From positions 1 to 14,651 of the forward strand of contig JABEUW010000111.1 in NCBI GenBank assembly GCA_013043945.1: 14,651 bases of DNA, given 5' to 3'. Source of the DNA: Vulcanimicrobiota bacterium. Its GTDB lineage: Bacteria > Vulcanimicrobiota > Vulcanimicrobiia > Vulcanimicrobiales > Vulcanimicrobiaceae. Of the stretch, positions 6,989 through 11,825 are shown piece after piece. Position 1 is the stretch's first letter, and each line of letters starts with the position of its first letter. A program made the translations under genes and the position numbers. Under the pieces are notes generated by a model. The model was given only the letters and a program-made list of their open reading frames with translations, was not told where the DNA came from and ran no database searches.

Positions 6989-7900
6989 ATGAAGGCGCGG
7001 ATCGCTCTCCTTATCGGAATTTTCTCGACGTTGCTCTTGGGTGCCCTTGCTGGGCAAGCGCCGCACGCGGCCGCCGCTGCGGCACCGAGCGCCTCGGCGA
7101 GCTATCCGCCGATCGGGAATTACGTCGTGCTCTTTGCGAAGATTCGCAGCGTCTTTCGTTCGCATCGGCCACCGCCGCCCTACGAGACCTACGAACTCTT
7201 TCGCAAACAGATGACCGACTACGGGTATCCCGACTACGATAATACCTACCAAGTCGATTACTGGTGCCGTACGGTCGATCGCGCCTGTTTGAAACGGAAG
7301 CTCTACCATCTCGGTGCGATCGGACGCATGCGTTACGAGCGAGCGGCATTCAACGAAGATTACGATCCCGGCCCGCCGACCGCCGATATCTTTCAGCGCG
7401 CTCCCGCAACCCCGCGCCCGAAGGCGTTTAAACCGACTCCGGAGCCGGCCTTCACTCCGCTACCGACGATTATCGTGGTAAGGGCGCTCTACGATCCCGA
7501 TTACGAGATCGTCGATGTGACGCGCGATGGCGGGCTCCTCGACGTTCGCGTCAAGCCCCGGCGTACGCCGATGCGCAATCGGCTGCGCGAGCTCTGGGTC
7601 GATGCGCGAACGCTGGAGATCGAGAAATTCACCGCGACCGATCGCCTTTTCGTCACGGGAGGAGGATCGACGACCATCTATCCGGTTCTCTTTACTTGTA
7701 CGATGGGGCGCGTCGACGGATACCCGGTGATCACGCATATCGAGGGGCGCGTCGGCGGTGGGTACGAAGATGACGGCAAGCACGTCACCTACGATTTTAA
7801 GAAGATTCGTTTCCCGAAAACGCTACCGGCGTGGTACTTTAATGCTCGCGATTATGGCAGCCATCTCGACGAAGCGCCGCTCACCGGCGATCAGCGGTGA
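6989..7900 (+). CDS. Secreted protein of unknown function
   Basis: A 303-residue protein. The N-terminus MKARIALLIGIFSTLLLGAL followed by AGQAPHAAAAAAPS is a Sec signal peptide with an Ala-rich c-region. Residues 38-160 hold a Tyr/Arg-rich stretch with a Cys pair (C93, C100) and a short Pro-rich linker; residues about 160-300 look beta-rich (DYEIVDVTRDGGLLDVRVKP, then ELWVDARTLEIEKF), a layout reminiscent of the lipoprotein-carrier (LolA-like) fold where an 'LWvDxxTlei.k' strand is typical. That is fold-level inference only. I prefer ATG 6989 over the in-frame TTG at 6947 because the signal peptide begins directly at the ATG. The end overlaps the convergent MsrA gene by 10 nt. Confidence 0.75.
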   Translation: MKARIALLIGIFSTLLLGALAGQAPHAAAAAAPSASASYPPIGNYVVLFAKIRSVFRSHRPPPPYETYELFRKQMTDYGYPDYDNTYQVDYWCRTVDRACLKRKLYHLGAIGRMRYERAAFNEDYDPGPPTADIFQRAPATPRPKAFKPTPEPAFTPLPTIIVVRALYDPDYEIVDVTRDGGLLDVRVKPRRTPMRNRLRELWVDARTLEIEKFTATDRLFVTGGGSTTIYPVLFTCTMGRVDGYPVITHIEGRVGGGYEDDGKHVTYDFKKIRFPKTLPAWYFNARDYGSHLDEAPLTGDQR

Positions 7901-8535
7901 GCGTGCGCGACGAGGTTGGGAAAGGCTCTGCGCAGGGCGCGTAACTTCGGAAGGTCGACCTCGACGATATAGGGATCGTTCGGGTGCTTGCGCTCGAAGT
8001 TTTGGTGGTAGGCTTCGGCGCGATAGAATGCGCGGAGCGGGGCGACGAGCGTGACGATGGGGGCATCGAAGCGGTGCGCCTTGGTGAGCGCGGCGATCGT
8101 TGCCTCGGCGACCGCACGTTGGTGCGCGGTCGTATAGAAAATCTCGGAACGATATTGGTGCCCGACATCGGGGCCTTGGTAATTGAGTTCGGTCGGGTTA
8201 TGCGCGACCGTAAAATAGACGGCGAAGAGTTGTCGTAATGAGATGACGTGCGGATCGAACCATATCTCCACGGATTCCGCTTGTCGCGTCTGCCCGGTGC
8301 TGACGATCTCGTAATGCGCGGTTCGCGCCGAACCTCCGGCGTAACCGACGACGGTGCGGCTGACCCCAACGAGGCGCTGAAAGACCGCCTGCATGCCCCA
8401 GAAGCAGCCGCCGGCGAGGACGATGCGCTCGGTCGGAGCCGGTGGCGGCGTTCCTCGCTGCGGGGAAGCTCCCAGGGAGGCTAGGAGCAGGAGAAGCGCA
8501 ACGGCGACGTTGCGAGTGCGTTCGAAAGCGTGCAT
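7891..8535 (-). CDS. msrA: Exported peptide methionine sulfoxide reductase MsrA (single cysteine)
   Basis: MsrA reduces the S-form of methionine sulfoxide in oxidised proteins. The 214-residue product has a hydrophobic signal sequence (residues about 10-23) with no lipobox, so it is likely a secreted or periplasmic form. The active site GGCFWGMQ (Cys44) is intact, and further hallmarks are TVVGYAGG, HYEIVSTGQT, HNPTELNYQGPDVGHQYRS and EAYHQNFERKHPNDPYI. Cys44 is the only cysteine in the whole protein, so it has no resolving cysteine and must be regenerated by an external reductant. It lies 36 nt downstream of the haem-domain cyclase gene on the same strand and is probably co-transcribed with it. 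It overlaps by 10 nt the end of a convergent gene. No strong ribosome binding site is seen before the ATG. Confidence 0.94.
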   Translation of the reverse strand: MHAFERTRNVAVALLLLLASLGASPQRGTPPPAPTERIVLAGGCFWGMQAVFQRLVGVSRTVVGYAGGSARTAHYEIVSTGQTRQAESVEIWFDPHVISLRQLFAVYFTVAHNPTELNYQGPDVGHQYRSEIFYTTAHQRAVAEATIAALTKAHRFDAPIVTLVAPLRAFYRAEAYHQNFERKHPNDPYIVEVDLPKLRALRRAFPNLVAHAHR

Positions 8536-8571
8536 GTCGTTAGAACGTGCGAATCGGCATTCTAGATGCGG

Positions 8572-10218
8572 TTAGCGCGGCCGATCGCGAGGCGGTTCGA
8601 GCGCCTCGGCAGCCTCAAGGAGAATCGCTCGGGCGCGCGCCTGCTCCTCGGCATCCAGGGAATCGACGTCGAGATAGAGATCGATGCCCGATCCGTGCTC
8701 GCTGAAGATACGGCGCGGAGCACCCGATTCTTCAAGCGCGCCATCGAGGACGTACGGTACGATCTCGCGGGGGATTCCCTTTACCACAAGCGGCGCGAGG
8801 GCGTGCGCGGCGACGATCTCGCGAACGAGCGCGTAGGTTTCATAGCTCATCACGATGCTGCCGGGTTCGGCGACCGATTCGAGGCGTGCGGCGAGGTTCA
8901 CCTCGGCACCGATAATCGTGTAGTCCATCCGTACCGAGCTCCCGAAGTTGCCGACATTGACGAAGCCGGTATTGATCCCCATACGCGCGCGAAACGGCCG
9001 TTCGATGCCGCGATTGCGCCAACGGACGCTCAATTCCGCGAGCCGTTGCTGCATCGCCATCGCCATGCGAACGCAGGCGGCGGCATCGTTATCGATGCCC
9101 ATGCTCTCGGGATCGCCGAAGAAGACCAGCATCGCATCGCCGACAAATTTATCGATCGTGCCCCCGAATTGCAGCGCGATCGCCGACATCTCGTCAAAAT
9201 ATTCGTTGAGAATTGCGGTGAGTTCTTCCGGGGCGAGCCGTTCGCTCGACGCCGTAAAATCTTTGATATCAGAGAAGAAGATGGTGAGTTTCTTGCGTTG
9301 TGTATGAAGCTCGGTCCCGGTCTTACCGCTAAAGATGCTTTCGTAGATCTGCGGCGAGATGTACCGCGAGATGTTCGCGGAGAGATCGAGCAAGGCGTCG
9401 TTTGCCGTAGAGAGGTCGGCATTCGCACGATCGATCGCGCGCGATTGCCGACGTTGCTGGCGATAGATGACCGCACCGAGCAACAGCACCACGACGATGT
9501 AGAGTACGAGATACTTGAACGAGAGGAGATTCATCGCGAGCGGCTGCGTGAGGATCAGCTCTTGCAGGCCGCCGACTTCTCCGATTTTCCAATCGCGTTT
9601 GGGACTATTGGGATCGGCGTTGTGACACGCCACGCAGGAGGCCGTCATCACGATGGGTGTTGCGTAACGCACTTCGGTGGTAAAGCCATGCCAACGGCTG
9701 CGCGTCATCACCTCGGAGGGGTCTTGGGCAAGCGCGGCGAGCGCTGCACGTTCGAATCCATCGAGGCGGTGCGGCGCGCGCCCTTTGAACGGGAGATTGG
9801 AGATGAAGCGATAGCGGACGTTGCTCTGATCGCGAGAGATGACGCGTCCGAGCGCGAGCGAGAAGGTCGCGGGAATCGGGATCGCCCCGGGATGCCCTGC
9901 GAAATGGACTCGTACGCGCACATCGTGCGGGTTCTGCTCGACGTTGGCAACGATGGTATCGGCGTAGTAATCGCGGATCGAGGTGACGACCCGGTCGAGA
10001 GCGCTCGATTGGGCTTCGAGAAAGTTCGCCGAAATCGCGCGGAGGTCGAAGAAGAGCGCGAGGGGCAGGCCGAGGAGCACAACAAGGAGGAAGGCCCCGA
10101 GGGTCCATCCGGTCTTTACACGTGCGAAGAGGGCTTTTTGCAGGTTTTCCTCCACGGTGGCGAAGTTCTGCAAAGGCGAGGCTCGTTCATCTGCCTTGCG
10201 CGATATCGACTCAAGCAT
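8572..10218 (-). CDS. Class III adenylate cyclase with one-haem DUF3365-like periplasmic sensor domain
   Basis: A 548-residue membrane protein. TM1 is at about 37-59, the extracytoplasmic domain at about 60-230, TM2 at about 233-253, a short linker helix follows, and the cyclase domain spans about 307-490. The outer domain has one CVACH haem c motif (Cys195, Cys198, His199) near its end after YATPIVMTAS, as in DUF3365/Tll0287-like sensors. In the cyclase domain the metal aspartates are Asp317 (FFSDIKDFT) and Asp361 (KFVGDAML), adenine-specifying residues Lys357 and Thr434, and transition-state residues Asn441 and Arg445, so the active site is complete and matches adenylate rather than guanylate specificity. 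The product should be cAMP. The MsrA gene follows 36 nt downstream. It starts 17 nt from the proposed start of the divergent cyclase. The Asp/Glu-rich tail after 500 is unassigned. Confidence 0.92.
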   Translation of the reverse strand: MLESISRKADERASPLQNFATVEENLQKALFARVKTGWTLGAFLLVVLLGLPLALFFDLRAISANFLEAQSSALDRVVTSIRDYYADTIVANVEQNPHDVRVRVHFAGHPGAIPIPATFSLALGRVISRDQSNVRYRFISNLPFKGRAPHRLDGFERAALAALAQDPSEVMTRSRWHGFTTEVRYATPIVMTASCVACHNADPNSPKRDWKIGEVGGLQELILTQPLAMNLLSFKYLVLYIVVVLLLGAVIYRQQRRQSRAIDRANADLSTANDALLDLSANISRYISPQIYESIFSGKTGTELHTQRKKLTIFFSDIKDFTASSERLAPEELTAILNEYFDEMSAIALQFGGTIDKFVGDAMLVFFGDPESMGIDNDAAACVRMAMAMQQRLAELSVRWRNRGIERPFRARMGINTGFVNVGNFGSSVRMDYTIIGAEVNLAARLESVAEPGSIVMSYETYALVREIVAAHALAPLVVKGIPREIVPYVLDGALEESGAPRRIFSEHGSGIDLYLDVDSLDAEEQARARAILLEAAEALEPPRDRPR

Positions 10219-10224
10219 AAGATC

Positions 10225-10229
10225 GGAGG
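10225..10229 (+). promoter_or_regulatory. Shine-Dalgarno GGAGG that points to a CTG start
   Basis: GGAGG at 10225-10229 lies six bases before CTG 10236, the optimal spacing. No ATG, GTG or TTG start is within a usable distance in the downstream frame before TTG 10335. The motif lies just after the ATG of the divergent cyclase, inside the 17-nt gap. Confidence 0.6.
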
Positions 10230-10235
10230 CCCTGG

Positions 10236-11561
10236 CTGCCGGAGCGTCCTATCGTTCAGGTCGGCGGAACCGAAGACGATCGCACTGCCCTCAGTGCGCT
10301 GCTTCGTGGTGCCGCCTTTCCGGCTCCCCTATTCTTGAGCGCCCAGGAAGCGATTCGCGCGATCGAGGCGCGCGAGGTCGAGGTGGTTCTGCTCGACGTC
10401 ACTCAACGCAGCGCCGATGTCTTTGCGGTTTTAAAAGCAGCGATCCCAGGTACGCGCGGACGCGGCCGAGCCGAAGTGATCGTGACCGGCCCCGCCGGTG
10501 TGAACGACCGCCTCCAAGCCTGCCTCGCACGCGGCGCAGCCGACTATCTGTTCACGCCGTTCGATACTGCCAATCCGTTCTTGGTCGTGCGTCGCTTTGA
10601 GGCGATCGTCGGTCGAATTCGCCAGCGCGAGGCGACGGTCCGCATCTCCACGACGAGAAAAAAAGAAGATTCGGTATTATTACGGCTTCACAACGACGCC
10701 TCGCGCCGGTTTGTCCCGCGTGAGTTTCTCGATCTTTTGGGGCGCGAGTCGTTGGCCGACCTTCAACTCGGCGACCACGTCTCTGGAACGATGACGGTGC
10801 TCTTCAGCGATATTCGTAACTTCACGAGACTCTCCGAAGCCATGACGCCGACCGAGAATTTTGAATTTCTCAATTCGTACCTCAAGAACGTCACGCCGAT
10901 TATCCGTACCCATCACGGCTTCATCGATAAGTATATCGGGGATGCGATTATGGCGCTCTTCCCCGATAAAGCCGTCGATGCGCTCGAAGCGGCGGTCGCA
11001 TTGTTGCGCCAGGTCGGGGTCTATAATACCGGTCGCAAGAGCGCCGGATACGTCCCTATTCGCATCGGCATCGGGCTGCATCGCGGCGATGTGATCCTCG
11101 GGACGATCGGCGAAGAGCACCGTATGGAGACGACGGTGATCGCCGACGCGGTGAACGTTGCGTCGCGCATGGAAGGGCTCACGAAAGTATTCGGCGTCGA
11201 TCTCTTGGTGAGCGGCGGCGTGGTCGATGCATTGCCGAAAGGGCACGGCATTCCGCTGCGCCACCTCGGTGCGGTCAAAGCGAAGGGGAAAACGCAGAGC
11301 GTCGAGATCTACGAATGTTACAGCAACGATGCTCCGCAATTGCTCGCGCATAAAGAGCAAAGCAAAGCACTCTTCAGCCAGGCGATGGGCGAGTTTCGGA
11401 AAGGGATGTTTCTCACCGCCGGCAAGATGTTCGCGCGCGTCGCCGAGCTCAGCAAACTCGACGCCCCGGCAGCGTACTTCCGCGATGCCTGTTCGCTCTC
11501 GATCGTACGGCCGCGGAGCGCCGAGCCGTGGGACGGCGCTGAAGTGGTCGAAGTAAAGTAG
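10236..11561 (+). CDS. Soluble class III adenylate cyclase with degenerate receiver domain (CTG start)
   Basis: From CTG 10236 the protein has 441 residues. Residues about 5-130 form a response-regulator receiver fold: PIVQVGG then TEDDRTALSALL (strand 1, helix 1), EVVLLDV with Asp54 at the phosphoacceptor position, VIVTG with the conserved Thr, and DYLFTPFD where the usual 'KP' is TP. The acidic pair after strand 1 is GG and the conserved Lys is Thr, so it is probably not phosphorylated normally. The cyclase domain (about 180-330) has metal Asp192 (FSDIRNF) and Asp236 (KYIGDAIMA), Lys232, Thr300, Asn307 and Arg311, a full adenylate-type site. The tail after about 365 resembles a TPR-like extension (LFSQAMGEFRKGMFLTAGKMF). 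No TM segment: cytoplasmic. TTG 10335 is the conventional start but deletes the first strand and helix of the receiver. Confidence 0.85.
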   Translation: MPERPIVQVGGTEDDRTALSALLRGAAFPAPLFLSAQEAIRAIEAREVEVVLLDVTQRSADVFAVLKAAIPGTRGRGRAEVIVTGPAGVNDRLQACLARGAADYLFTPFDTANPFLVVRRFEAIVGRIRQREATVRISTTRKKEDSVLLRLHNDASRRFVPREFLDLLGRESLADLQLGDHVSGTMTVLFSDIRNFTRLSEAMTPTENFEFLNSYLKNVTPIIRTHHGFIDKYIGDAIMALFPDKAVDALEAAVALLRQVGVYNTGRKSAGYVPIRIGIGLHRGDVILGTIGEEHRMETTVIADAVNVASRMEGLTKVFGVDLLVSGGVVDALPKGHGIPLRHLGAVKAKGKTQSVEIYECYSNDAPQLLAHKEQSKALFSQAMGEFRKGMFLTAGKMFARVAELSKLDAPAAYFRDACSLSIVRPRSAEPWDGAEVVEVK

Positions 11562-11572
11562 CGGCCTCGACC

Positions 11573-11763
11573 AACTAGAGGCACCTGAATTGTGAACGGT
11601 AGCGTCAGGCAGACAAAGAATCCACGATTATCGGTGGATGTCGTGCATGTTTGGCTCGGTGAGCGGGCGATCACGAGCGCTTTTGCGACCGGTCGTCCCA
11701 TCGCGTCGCGCACGCAGCGTAGCTCGCAAACGCGACGAATAGTGTGAGGGCAGCTCTTTTCAT
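11573..11763 (-). pseudogene. Frameshifted remnant of a secreted carboxypeptidase-regulatory-like domain
   Basis: ATG 11761-11763 opens a signal-peptide-like stretch (MKRAALTLFVAFASYAAC) that runs on in frame only to a stop near residue 31. From GTG 11711-11713, in a frame offset by two bases, the reading becomes VRDAMGRPVAKALVIARSPS then TTSTDNRGFFVCLTLPFTIQV. This matches the pattern of carboxypeptidase-regulatory-like (CarboxypepD_reg) beta-sandwich repeats (VxDxxGxPVxGAxVxA...TTTDxxGxFxF), which often sit before TonB-dependent receptors. The two pieces join seamlessly if one base is missing near 11713, so this looks like a signal peptide plus start of such a protein broken by an indel, with the rest lost. 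The end is approximate. It has no good ribosome binding site and begins immediately after a terminator hairpin. Confidence 0.45.
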
Positions 11764-11764
11764 T

Positions 11765-11801
11765 AAAAGAGAAAGGCCGGCGTTTTCGCTAGCCTTTCTC
11801 T
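11765..11801 (-). terminator. Rho-independent terminator of the ribonucleotide reductase gene
   Basis: The plus-strand segments AGAGAAAGGC (11768-11777) and GCCTTTCTCT (11792-11801) are perfect 10-bp inverted repeats around a 14-nt loop that can form a further 3-bp GCG/CGC stem with a TTTT loop. On the minus strand the hairpin is followed by a short T-run (TTTAATG), and it lies 25-60 nt beyond the reductase stop at 11826. On the plus strand only GGTTT follows, so it may be weakly bidirectional for the cyclase gene. Confidence 0.75.
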
Positions 11802-11825
11802 GGTTTCGCACGGTTATCGACCGTC

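Noticed and set aside
8566..10338. A 590-residue open frame on the plus strand opposite the haem-domain cyclase
   Set aside because: The opposite strand encodes a protein with a full set of cyclase active-site residues and a haem motif. The plus-strand reading is rich in Arg, Asp and Glu with no domain; long antisense frames are expected at this GC and codon bias.
46..11561. Short direct repeats of GATCG/CGATC-rich words, considered as a repeat family or CRISPR
   Set aside because: They follow from frequent Ile, Asp and Arg codons in GC-rich genes; no regular spacing or array was seen.
11564..11582. GCCTC/GAGGC hairpin just after the plus-strand cyclase stop as a terminator
   Set aside because: The stem has only 5 bp with a 9-nt loop and no T-run follows on either strand.
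11620..11639. ATCCAC/GTGGAT inverted repeat as an operator or terminator
   Set aside because: Six base pairs, inside the remnant of a coding frame, without a T-run or partner site.
11318..11713. A 131-residue minus-strand ORF as an intact gene
   Set aside because: Only its first 47 residues or so look protein-like (carboxypeptidase-regulatory-like); the rest is antisense to the cyclase 3' end. It is therefore described as a remnant only.
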